This document shows positions 7,636 through 14,746 of a DNA stretch of 17,229 nucleotides, piece after piece. Both the position numbers and the translations under genes were made by a program. Origin of the DNA: Austwickia sp039812465 (lineage in GTDB: Bacteria > Actinomycetota > Actinomycetes > Actinomycetales > Dermatophilaceae); NCBI GenBank assembly GCA_039812465.1, contig JBDIAS010000062.1, forward strand, positions 1 through 17,229, given 5' to 3'. Below the pieces are notes generated by a model. It was not told the origin of the DNA, searched no databases, and saw only the letters and a program-made list of their open reading frames with translations. Position 1 is the stretch's first letter, and every line of letters starts with the position of its first letter.

Positions 7636-7705
7636 CGGTTGGCGGGTCAGCGGTTGGTGGGTCAGCGGTCGGTGGGTCAGCGGTCGGTGGGTCAGCGGTC
7701 GGTGG
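7631..7705. repeat. Five tandem 15-bp repeats between convergent genes
   Basis: Units at 7631, 7646, 7661, 7676 and 7691. The last three are identical (GTCAGCGGTCGGTGG). The second differs by one base, and the first by three (GTTAGCGGTTGGCGG). A partial sixth, GTCAGC, follows at 7706. The array covers the entire spacer between the MetE-like gene and asnB. The TAG of the MetE-like gene is in unit 1 and the TGA of asnB is in the partial unit 6. On the minus strand every unit supplies a further stop in the asnB frame, giving Pro-Thr-Asp-Arg-stop per unit. No hairpin terminator is seen. Confidence 0.95.
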
Positions 7706-7706
7706 G

Positions 7707-9536
7707 TCAGCCGAAGTACCGGGCGTGCCAGACCAGGAAGATGTAGACCGTCCAGATGAGGCGGCTGTTGTCGGCCACCCCCGCCTCGTGCTGGTCCACC
7801 AGCCGCGTCAGGAGCGAGGTGTCGAAGAGCTGCGTCGCGGCAGGGGAGCGGAACGACTCGCGCACGCGGGCGTTCCAGGGCTTTTCCTTCAGCCAGACGC
7901 GGATCGGCACCGGGAAACCCAGCTTCGGCCGCTCGTAGTATTCCCGCGGCAGCCGCGAGCGTGCCGCGGCGCGGAACACCCGCTTGGTGTGCCGCCCGTC
8001 CATCCGGTAGACCGTGGGCACCTTGGCCGCAACCTTCATGACCTCCTTGTCGAGGAAGGGGACCCTGACCTCGATCGAGTTCGCCATCGACATCTTGTCG
8101 GCCTTGAGCAGGATGTCCCCGACCATCCACAGGTTGATGTCGAGGTGCTGCATCCGGGTGGCGTCGTCCTGACCGGCCGAGCGGGCATAGAACGGGCCCG
8201 TGATGTCCTGCGGGGTCAGCGGGTGCGCCAGCTCGTCGTTCATAAGCCGCGCCACCTGGTCGGCCCGGAACTGGTAGGCGTTGCCGATGAACCGGTCGAC
8301 CAGCGCCGTGGTCCCGCGGTGCACGTAGTTCTTCCCGTAGAAGTCCGGCAGCCGGGAGGCGGCGCCCCACAGCCCGGTTTTCAGCGACTTCGGCAGGCGG
8401 GAGAGGTGCCGCAGCCCGTGCGGCTCGTTGTAGATCTGGTAGCCGCCGAAGAGCTCGTCGGCGCCCTCCCCGGACAGCACGACCTTGACGTGCTCGCGCG
8501 CGACCTGCGAGACGAAGTAGAGGGGCACGCACGCCGGGTCCGCCAGCGGCTCGTCCATGTGCCACTGGATGTCGCTCAGCGCGTCCCAGTATTCCGTTGG
8601 CGTGATGACCTTGCTGTGCGACTCCACGCCGATCTGGGCCGCCAGGGCGAGCGCCGCGTCGATCTCGTTGTAGCCCGCGTTGTCGAAGCCGACGGTGAAC
8701 GTCCGCTGCCCGCCGAAGCTCGCGGCGACGAAGCTGGAGTCCACCCCCGAGGACAGGAACGAGCCCACCTCCACGTCCGCGATCATGTGCGCCCTGATCG
8801 AGTCGTCCAGGACGGCGGACAGCTCCTCGACGTGGTCTTCGAAGGTCCGCCCGGCCTGCGGGTGGAACTCCGCGGCCCAGTACCGGCGGATCTCGTACCG
8901 TCCGTCCTTCCACCGCAAGTAGTGCGCGGGCGGCAGCTTGAAGATGCCGGAGAACATCGTCTCGTCGAGCGGGTTGTACTGGAAGCTCAGGTAGCTCGCG
9001 AGGCCCTGCAAGTTCAGCTCGCGCCGCACGGCCGGGTGCTCCAGCAAGCACTTGATCTCGCTGGCCCAGGCGATGCCGCCGGGGATCGGCGCGTAATAGA
9101 GCGGTTTGATCCCGAAGAAGTCGCGGGCGAGGAACAGCTCGCGCTCGGTGGAGTCCCAGATCGCGAACGCGAACATGCCGCGCAGGTGGTCGAACACCGC
9201 CGCGCCGTACTCCTCGTACGCGTGCAGCAGCACCTCGGCGTCGGACTGGGTGTGGAACTGGTGCCCCCGCCCGGCCAGCTGCTCCCGTAGCGGCCGGTAG
9301 TTGTAGATCTCGCCGTTGTGCGTGATGACCTTGCTGCCGTCGGCGTTGAAGAGCGGCTGGTGGCCCTGGTGCAGGTCGATGATCGACAGGCGCCGGAAGC
9401 CGATCCGCAGGTCCCCGGAGTCATAGAAGCCGTCGTCGTCGGGACCGCGGTGGACGAGCCGCTCCGTCTGGGCCCGAATCACCTGCTCGGGGTCGTATCC
9501 GGTCGCGGGGTCGATGAAACCGCAGATGCCGCACAT
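7707..9536 (-). CDS. asnB: Asparagine synthase (glutamine-hydrolysing)
   Basis: AsnB makes asparagine from aspartate, ATP and glutamine. The 609 residues show both domains. The glutaminase (Ntn) domain has catalytic Cys2 in MCGICGF, RLSIIDL (49-55), NGEIYNY (74-80), QSDAEVLLHAYEEYG (97-111) and RDFFGIKPLYY (138-148). The synthetase domain has the PP-loop SSGVDSS (262-268), MDEPLADPA (327-335), LSGEGADELFGGY (354-366), KADKMSMANSIEVRVPFLD (478-496) and a C-terminus ending VWHARYFG. ATG at 9536-9534 is fixed by the need for Cys at position 2 and by a leaderless -10 (TAAGTT) seven bases upstream. It runs opposite to every other gene in the window, converges on the MetE-like gene and diverges from ligA. 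It has no counterpart in the conserved gene order I recall, suggesting insertion. Its codon use looks as GC-rich as its neighbours. Confidence 0.95.
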   Translation of the reverse strand: MCGICGFIDPATGYDPEQVIRAQTERLVHRGPDDDGFYDSGDLRIGFRRLSIIDLHQGHQPLFNADGSKVITHNGEIYNYRPLREQLAGRGHQFHTQSDAEVLLHAYEEYGAAVFDHLRGMFAFAIWDSTERELFLARDFFGIKPLYYAPIPGGIAWASEIKCLLEHPAVRRELNLQGLASYLSFQYNPLDETMFSGIFKLPPAHYLRWKDGRYEIRRYWAAEFHPQAGRTFEDHVEELSAVLDDSIRAHMIADVEVGSFLSSGVDSSFVAASFGGQRTFTVGFDNAGYNEIDAALALAAQIGVESHSKVITPTEYWDALSDIQWHMDEPLADPACVPLYFVSQVAREHVKVVLSGEGADELFGGYQIYNEPHGLRHLSRLPKSLKTGLWGAASRLPDFYGKNYVHRGTTALVDRFIGNAYQFRADQVARLMNDELAHPLTPQDITGPFYARSAGQDDATRMQHLDINLWMVGDILLKADKMSMANSIEVRVPFLDKEVMKVAAKVPTVYRMDGRHTKRVFRAAARSRLPREYYERPKLGFPVPIRVWLKEKPWNARVRESFRSPAATQLFDTSLLTRLVDQHEAGVADNSRLIWTVYIFLVWHARYFG

Positions 9537-9549
9537 GGCCCCGAACTTA
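9534..9549 (-). promoter_or_regulatory. -10 motif for leaderless asnB mRNA
   Basis: On the minus strand TAAGTT (9549-9544) fits TANNNT and is followed by seven bases (CGGGGCC) and the ATG at 9536. There is no Shine-Dalgarno site. The possible -35 region falls among the repeats of the divergent spacer and shows no good match. Confidence 0.55.
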
Positions 9550-9578
9550 CCGCCTGCCGCCGACGCCGCCCCGCAGGA

Positions 9579-9644
9579 GCCCGGGCGACGCCCCGCGGGG
9601 GCCTGGGTGACGCTTCGCAGGGGCCTGGGCGACGCCCTGCGGGA
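9579..9644. repeat. Three imperfect 22-bp tandem repeats in the asnB-ligA spacer
   Basis: Units begin at 9579, 9601 and 9623, each starting GCC(C/T)GGG(C/T)GACGC and ending near GC(G/A)GGG. Bases 9557-9578 look like a more decayed fourth copy. Each unit contains a near-palindrome GGGCGACGCCC or a variant. The array lies between the divergent asnB and ligA promoters. No coding sense is evident. Confidence 0.8.
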
Positions 9645-9668
9645 GTCCTCGGCCGCGCGCGGTGGCCG

Positions 9669-9703
9669 TTGGGTCGTCGGTGGCCTGCGGCAGGATGACC
9701 CCG
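9669..9703 (+). promoter_or_regulatory. Leaderless ligA promoter candidate
   Basis: CAGGAT (9691-9696) lies six bases before GTG 9703, the same arrangement as for the permease gene. TTGGGT at 9669-9674 is a partial -35 with a 16-base spacer. There is no Shine-Dalgarno site at GTG 9703. The longer open frame beginning at 9514 would overlap the asnB start and read through the repeats, so it is not accepted. Confidence 0.5.
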
Positions 9704-12039
9704 TGACGCCGCGACAGCCTCCCGCGAACGACGACCTGCCGGAGGAGTTGCCCCCCGCGGGCGAGTCCTCGACGAGCGCCGACGAAGGTGCCCCCAGCCA
9801 GGCACCCGACGACGCGCGCCACGCCTGGGCCGAGCTGGCCGAAGCGATCCGGGAGCACCAGTTCGCCTACTACGTGCGCGACGCCCCCACGATCTCGGAC
9901 GGCGAGTACGACGCGCTGCTGCGCGCCCTGCAGGAGCTGGAGGAGCGCTACCCGGACCTGCGCACCCCGGACAGCCCGACCCAGCAGGTCGGCGGCACGT
10001 TCTCCACCGAGTTCGCGGCCGTCGACCACCTCGAGCGGATGATGAGCCTGGACAACGTCTTCAGCCCGGGCGAACTGGAGGAGTGGGGGGACCGGGTCGA
10101 GCGAGGCCTGGGCGGCGCGCGGGTCCACTGGCTGACCGAGCTGAAGATCGACGGGGTGGCGATCAACCTGCTCTACGAGGGCGGCCGGCTCACCCGGGCG
10201 CTCACGCGCGGCGACGGGCGCACGGGGGAGGACGTGACGCTCAACGTGCGGGCGATCGACGGCGTCCCGCACCAGCTGCGCGAGGGCGGCGGCACCCGGC
10301 GTGAGGGCGAGGGCGTCCCGGTGCCGGCGCTGGTCGAGGTCCGCGGCGAGGTGTTCTTCCCGGTCGCGGCGTTCGAGGAGCTGAACGCGGGCCTGGTCGC
10401 GGCGGGGAAGGCGCCCTTCGCCAACCCGCGCAACGCCGCCGCCGGCTCGCTGCGCCAGAAGGACCCGAAGGTGACGGCGTCCCGCCCGCTGCGGCTGCTC
10501 GTGCACGGGATCGGGGCGCGCCAGGGCTTCGACGTCGCCCGGCTGTCGGAGGCGTACGACGCGATGGCCGCCTGGGGGCTGCCGGTCTCGGCCCACACGA
10601 AGGTGCTGGCCGAGCTGGGCGAGGTCGCCGAGCAGGTGGCGTGGACGGGGGAGCACCGGCACGACTTCGAGCACGAGGTCGACGGGCTGGTGGTGAAGGT
10701 CGACGAGGTGGCGGCCCAGCGGCAGCTCGGCTCGACCTCCCGGGCGCCGCGCTGGGCGGTCGCGTACAAGTACCCGCCCGAGGAGGTCAACACCACGCTG
10801 CGCTCCATCGAGGTCAACGTGGGGCGGACCGGCCGGGTGACCCCGTACGGGGTGATGCAACCCGTCAAGGTAGCCGGCTCGACGGTCGAGATGGCCACGT
10901 TGCACAACGCCTTCGAGGTGGAGCGCAAGGGTCTGCTGATCGGGGACACGGTCGTGCTGCGCAAGGCCGGCGACGTCATCCCCGAGATCGTGGGGCCGGT
11001 CGTCGAGCTGCGCGACGGCACGCAGCGCCCGTTCGTGATGCCGACCCACTGCCCCGCCTGCGGCACGCCGCTCGCCTACGAGAAGGAGGGCGACAAGGAC
11101 ATCCGCTGCCCCAACGCCCGTAGCTGTCCGAGCCAGCTGCGCGAGCGGATCTTCGGGGTGGCCTCCCGCGGCGCCTTCGACATCGAGTCGCTGGGCTGGG
11201 AGGCGGCCATCGCGCTCACGGACCCCGAGTACGGGCGGCCCGCGTCGGCCGACGCCGACGGGCTGCCCCGGGACGTCCCGGTGCTCGACGGGGAGGCGGG
11301 CCTGTTCGACCTGCGCGTGGAAGACCTGGAACACGTACGGGTGTGGCGGCGCCGCCTCGTGCAGGGGGAGCGGCAGGCCCCGACCCAGGAGCTGTTCTTC
11401 TACACCAAGCCGACGGCGAAGACGCCGAGCAAACCCCGGGAGAGCACCCGGATCCTCTTCGACCAGCTCGAGGCGGCGAAATCCCGGCCCCTGTGGCGGG
11501 TGCTCGTCGCGCTGTCGATCCGGCACGTCGGGCCCACCGCGGCGCGGGCGCTGGCCACCCACTTCCGCACGATGCCGGCGATCCGGGCGGCGACCGAGGA
11601 GGAGCTGGCCGGGGTCGAGGGCGTCGGGCCGGTGATCGCCACGTCGGTGACCTCGTGGTTCGCCGAGGACTGGCACGCGCAGATCGTGGACCGGTGGGCC
11701 GCCGCGGGCGTGCGGATGGCCGACGAGGCGGACGAGCGGACCCCTCAGACCCTCGCCGGATTGACGGTCGTCGTGACCGGGTCGCTCGAAGGCTTCAGCC
11801 GGGACGAGACGAAGGAGGCCATCACCGCTCGCGGCGGGCGCGCGGCCGGGTCGGTGAGCAAGAAGACCGACTACGTGGTCGTCGGCGCGAACGCCGGATC
11901 CAAGGCGGCCAAGGCGGAGGAGCTGGGTCTGCGCATCCTGGACGAGGCGGGGTTCGCGGCGCTGCTCGCGAGCGGCCCGGCCGGCGTCGGCGACCCCGAT
12001 CCGGCGGAGGCGGCCAGCGGCGGCAACTCGCCGTCGTGA
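9703..12039 (+). CDS. ligA: NAD-dependent DNA ligase LigA
   Basis: LigA seals nicks in replication and repair using NAD+. From GTG 9703 it has 778 residues, about 100 more than the common length. Order of domains: an acidic Pro/Ser-rich N-terminal tail (1-38), domain Ia with EHQFAYYVRD (51-60) and ISDGEYDALLR (64-74), adenylation with active-site Lys148 in TELKIDGVA, RGDGRTGEDVT (169-179), EVRGEVFFP (212-220), NPRNAAAGSLRQKDP (241-255), VDGLVVKVD (326-334), the OB fold with EVNVGRTGRVTPYGVMQPV (370-388), the zinc finger (Cys450, 453, 469, 475), helix-hairpin-helix repeats with RHVGPTAARALATHF (607-621) and the BRCT domain (about 683-757). An extra loop at about 505-580 inside the HhH region resembles that of Micrococcales ligases, recalled not searched. 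The start is placed by its -10; a few residues either way are possible. Confidence 0.95.
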   Translation: MTPRQPPANDDLPEELPPAGESSTSADEGAPSQAPDDARHAWAELAEAIREHQFAYYVRDAPTISDGEYDALLRALQELEERYPDLRTPDSPTQQVGGTFSTEFAAVDHLERMMSLDNVFSPGELEEWGDRVERGLGGARVHWLTELKIDGVAINLLYEGGRLTRALTRGDGRTGEDVTLNVRAIDGVPHQLREGGGTRREGEGVPVPALVEVRGEVFFPVAAFEELNAGLVAAGKAPFANPRNAAAGSLRQKDPKVTASRPLRLLVHGIGARQGFDVARLSEAYDAMAAWGLPVSAHTKVLAELGEVAEQVAWTGEHRHDFEHEVDGLVVKVDEVAAQRQLGSTSRAPRWAVAYKYPPEEVNTTLRSIEVNVGRTGRVTPYGVMQPVKVAGSTVEMATLHNAFEVERKGLLIGDTVVLRKAGDVIPEIVGPVVELRDGTQRPFVMPTHCPACGTPLAYEKEGDKDIRCPNARSCPSQLRERIFGVASRGAFDIESLGWEAAIALTDPEYGRPASADADGLPRDVPVLDGEAGLFDLRVEDLEHVRVWRRRLVQGERQAPTQELFFYTKPTAKTPSKPRESTRILFDQLEAAKSRPLWRVLVALSIRHVGPTAARALATHFRTMPAIRAATEEELAGVEGVGPVIATSVTSWFAEDWHAQIVDRWAAAGVRMADEADERTPQTLAGLTVVVTGSLEGFSRDETKEAITARGGRAAGSVSKKTDYVVVGANAGSKAAKAEELGLRILDEAGFAALLASGPAGVGDPDPAEAASGGNSPS

Positions 12040-12066
12040 GTTGCGGTTCGGACGCGGGCGATGGGC

Positions 12067-12080
12067 TACTGTGCGTCACA
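12067..12080 (+). promoter_or_regulatory. Possible PTS promoter with short operator
   Basis: TACTGT (12067-12072) fits TANNNT. It overlaps TGTG-CGT-CACA (12070-12080), a short inverted repeat that would span the expected transcription start. The half-sites resemble those of CRP-family regulators, but the 3-base spacing is too short for a standard CRP/GlxR site. A transcript starting near 12079 would have a leader of about 60 bases carrying the Shine-Dalgarno site. Inference only. Confidence 0.35.
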
Positions 12081-12127
12081 CATCTCCGACGCGACACGTT
12101 GGGTGCCACGCCGGGACCGGCTCTCGC

Positions 12128-12133
12128 AGGAGG
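12128..12133 (+). promoter_or_regulatory. Ribosome binding site deciding the EIIA-HPr-EI start
   Basis: AGGAGG lies five bases before GTG 12139. An ATG at 12061 in the same frame would add 26 residues with no EIIA homology and would put the -10 candidate inside the gene. The GTG start is therefore preferred. Confidence 0.8.
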
Positions 12134-12138
12134 TTCTC

Positions 12139-14712
12139 GTGGACGAGCCCCGTACCGACACGCGCGTCGCGCTGATCGCGCCCCTCACGGGCGTGATGAT
12201 GCCGATCGAACAGGTGCCGGATCCGGTGTTCGCGCGCAAGATGGTCGGCGAGGGGTTCTCGATCGACCCTCTTAGCGATCAACTCCTCGCCCCCATCGCG
12301 GGCGAGGTGGCCGACCTGCAGCCGTCGGGCCACGCGATCACGATCCGGTCCGCCGACGGGCTCGAAGTTCTCATGCACATCGGCCTCGACACAGTCAAGA
12401 TGCAGGGCGAGGGGTTTGCGCCGCTGGTGGCGGAGGGGCAACAGGTCGCCGTCGGTGACCCGCTGATCGACATCGACCTCGACGCCATCGCCCTCGAGGC
12501 CAAGAGCCTGCTCACGCAGGTGGTGATCACCAACTCCGAGCGGGTCGCCGCCCTCGTGCCGGCCACCGGCCGCGTCGTCGCCGGGCAGGACGTCGCCGCC
12601 CAGGTCGAGCTCACAGCGCCCGACGCCGAGGAGCAGGGGCCCGGCCCCGGCGGGCGGACGGTCACCGGGGAGGCGATCCTGCTGCCCAACCCCACCGGTC
12701 TACACGCCCGCCCGGCCGCCACGTTGGTGAGCGCCGCGAAGTCGTTCGGCTCCGACATCCGGCTGCGGCGCGGGGACGACTCCGCCAACGCCAAGAGCAT
12801 CATGGCGATCATGGGCCTCGCCGTGGCTCGCGGCGAGAAGGTCGTGGTGACTGCGCACGGCGCCGACGCGCAGGAAGCCGTGGAGACGCTGACGCGCGAG
12901 ATCCGTTCCGGCCTCGGCGAGGACTGCCCGCCGATCGTGGGCACGGACGACACGGCCCCGGTGCCCGCGGTCGCCGAGCCGGTGCGCACGGCCCCGCCCC
13001 GCTCCGGCGACCCCGACCTGCTGATGGGCGTCTCCGCCTCGCCGGGTCTCGGGATCGGCACGGTCTTCCAGATGCGCCACGAGGACATCTCCGTGGCGGA
13101 GTACGGCGAGGACCACCACACCGAGCGGCGCAAGCTCAACGCCGCGATCGACCGGGCGCTGCTCGACCTCTCGGCGCTGCAGCACCAGCTGGAGCAGGAC
13201 TCCGACCCGGGCAAGGCGGCGATCTTCGCCGCCCACCAGGAGATCTTGGCCGACCCGGACCTGCTCGACGTGGCGGTGAGCGCCATCGACAAGGGCAAGA
13301 GCGCGCCGTACGCATGGCGGGGTGCCTTCACCACGTACGCCGACCGCCTGGCCTCCGTGGACAACGAGATCCTCGCGGGTCGTGCGGCGGACGTCCGCGA
13401 CGCCGGTCGGCGGGTGCTGGAGGAGCTGACCGGCCAGCGCAGCGAGCGGCCCGACATGGCCGAGGGCACGATCCTCATCGCCGAGGACCTCACGCCATCG
13501 GACACCGCCCAGCTGGACCGGACCAAGGTGGTCGGCTTCGCGACCACGGGCGGCGGCGCGTCCTCGCACGTCGCGATCATCGCCCGCTCACTGGACATCC
13601 CCGCGGTGGCCGGGATCGAACCCCGCGCGCTGGACATCCCCGCGGGCGAGCGGGTCGTGCTCGACGGGACCAAGGGCACGCTGCGGCTCCACGTGAGCGA
13701 CGAGGACGTCGAGGCGATCCGGGAGCGTCAGCGGCGGATCGCGGACCGCAAGGCCCGCGACGAGGAACACCGCGATGAGCCCGCCGTCACCACCGACGGT
13801 CGCCGGATCACGGTGGCTGCCAACATCGGCAGCGCGGCGGACGCCCGCGACGCGATGACCGGAGGCGCTGAGGGCGTCGGGTTGTTGCGCAGCGAGTTCG
13901 CCTTCCTGGACCGCGCGAGCGCCCCCACCGAGGCGGAGCAGGCGAAGAGCTACGCCGACTGCGCCCGCGCGCTGCGTCCGGGTCAGCCGCTCGTCATTCG
14001 TACGCTGGACGTCGGTGGCGACAAACCGCTGCCCTACCTGCCCCTGCCCCCCGAAGAGAACCCCTTCCTCGGGGTTCGCGGCATCCGAGTCGGTCTCGAG
14101 ACCCCGCAGGTGTTGCGCACTCAGCTGCGGGCGATCCTGGCGGCGGCGGACGCGGGCGCCCACCTGCACGTGATGTTCCCCATGATCGCCACGCTCGACG
14201 ACTGGCGAGCGGCCAAGGCGATCTGGGATGAGGAGCGCGCCCGCGCCGGGATCACCGCCGACGTCCCGGTCGGGATCATGATGGAGGTCCCATCGGTCGC
14301 GGTGCTGGCCAAGGCCTTCGCGGCCGAGGACGGGTGTGACTTCTTCAGCGTGGGCACCAACGACCTGACCTCGTACACGCTCGCGATGGACCGCGGGCAT
14401 CCCAAGCTCGCCGCGCAGGTCGATCCCTGCAACCCGGCGGTCCTCACGCTCATCGCCGGTGCGGCGAGCGCGCTGCACGAACGCGGCAAGTGGATCGGGG
14501 TGTGCGGCGGCATCGCCTCGGACCCCCAGGCTGTGCCTCTGCTCGTGGGCCTCGGCGTCGACGAGCTCAGCTGCTCCATCCCCGCGATCCCCTCGGTGAA
14601 GGCCGCGGTCCGGGCGTACTCGTACGAGCGCTGCCGCGAGCTGGCCGACCAGGCGCTGCGCTGCGGCACCCCTGCGCAGGTACGCGCCCTGGTCCCCGTG
14701 GACGAGGACTGA
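12139..14712 (+). CDS. PTS fusion protein EIIA(Glc)-HPr-Enzyme I
   Basis: One 857-residue cytoplasmic protein holds three steps of the sugar phosphorelay: EI takes phosphate from PEP, passes it to HPr, then to EIIA, which feeds the membrane EIIB-EIIC. EIIA (about 10-155) has IAPLTGVM, His65 and the phospho-site His80 in VLMHIGLDTVKM; the 15-residue spacing matches His75/His90 of E. coli Crr. HPr (about 176-262) has phospho-site His189 in NPTGLHARPA and a serine (Ser220) in NAKSIMAIMGL. EI (about 297-850) has His477 in TTGGGASSHVAIIARSLDIP, RSEFAFLDR, RTLDVGGDKPLPYL and Cys789 in GVCGGIASDPQAVPLLVGLG. EI of the ptsI type usually reads CGE(M/L)A at this place, so CGG is closer to the fused FruB/NagF-like proteins. 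An Ala/Pro-rich linker at about 263-296 joins HPr and EI. The stop is 34 bases before the EIIB-EIIC gene, forming an operon. Confidence 0.93.
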   Translation: MDEPRTDTRVALIAPLTGVMMPIEQVPDPVFARKMVGEGFSIDPLSDQLLAPIAGEVADLQPSGHAITIRSADGLEVLMHIGLDTVKMQGEGFAPLVAEGQQVAVGDPLIDIDLDAIALEAKSLLTQVVITNSERVAALVPATGRVVAGQDVAAQVELTAPDAEEQGPGPGGRTVTGEAILLPNPTGLHARPAATLVSAAKSFGSDIRLRRGDDSANAKSIMAIMGLAVARGEKVVVTAHGADAQEAVETLTREIRSGLGEDCPPIVGTDDTAPVPAVAEPVRTAPPRSGDPDLLMGVSASPGLGIGTVFQMRHEDISVAEYGEDHHTERRKLNAAIDRALLDLSALQHQLEQDSDPGKAAIFAAHQEILADPDLLDVAVSAIDKGKSAPYAWRGAFTTYADRLASVDNEILAGRAADVRDAGRRVLEELTGQRSERPDMAEGTILIAEDLTPSDTAQLDRTKVVGFATTGGGASSHVAIIARSLDIPAVAGIEPRALDIPAGERVVLDGTKGTLRLHVSDEDVEAIRERQRRIADRKARDEEHRDEPAVTTDGRRITVAANIGSAADARDAMTGGAEGVGLLRSEFAFLDRASAPTEAEQAKSYADCARALRPGQPLVIRTLDVGGDKPLPYLPLPPEENPFLGVRGIRVGLETPQVLRTQLRAILAAADAGAHLHVMFPMIATLDDWRAAKAIWDEERARAGITADVPVGIMMEVPSVAVLAKAFAAEDGCDFFSVGTNDLTSYTLAMDRGHPKLAAQVDPCNPAVLTLIAGAASALHERGKWIGVCGGIASDPQAVPLLVGLGVDELSCSIPAIPSVKAAVRAYSYERCRELADQALRCGTPAQVRALVPVDED

Positions 14713-14746
14713 CCCACCCCCCCGACATCTCCCGCGAAGGACCACC

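Noticed and set aside
7631..7705. CRISPR array
   Set aside because: The units are 15 bp and directly abutting, with no spacers and no cas genes nearby.
6550..9051. 833-residue minus-strand open frame
   Set aside because: It overlaps the MetE-like gene and asnB in another frame and its protein is low complexity. It only crosses the 15-bp repeats because they contain no stop in that frame.
7368..9290. Plus-strand frame reading Ala-Val-Gly-Gly-Ser repeats
   Set aside because: The repeat peptide comes from the 15-bp array; the rest is the antisense shadow of asnB.
9514..9702. Longer LigA start at 9514
   Set aside because: It would overlap the asnB start codon and translate the 22-bp repeats. 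GTG 9703 has a -10 at leaderless distance and gives a plausible N-terminus.
9547..11676. 709-residue minus-strand frame opposite ligA
   Set aside because: No recognisable motif, Arg/His/Pro/Gly-rich, and fully covered by a well-supported ligA.
12070..12080. Standard CRP/GlxR binding site
   Set aside because: The half-sites TGTG and CACA are separated by 3 bases, not the larger spacing of TGTGA-N6-TCACA.
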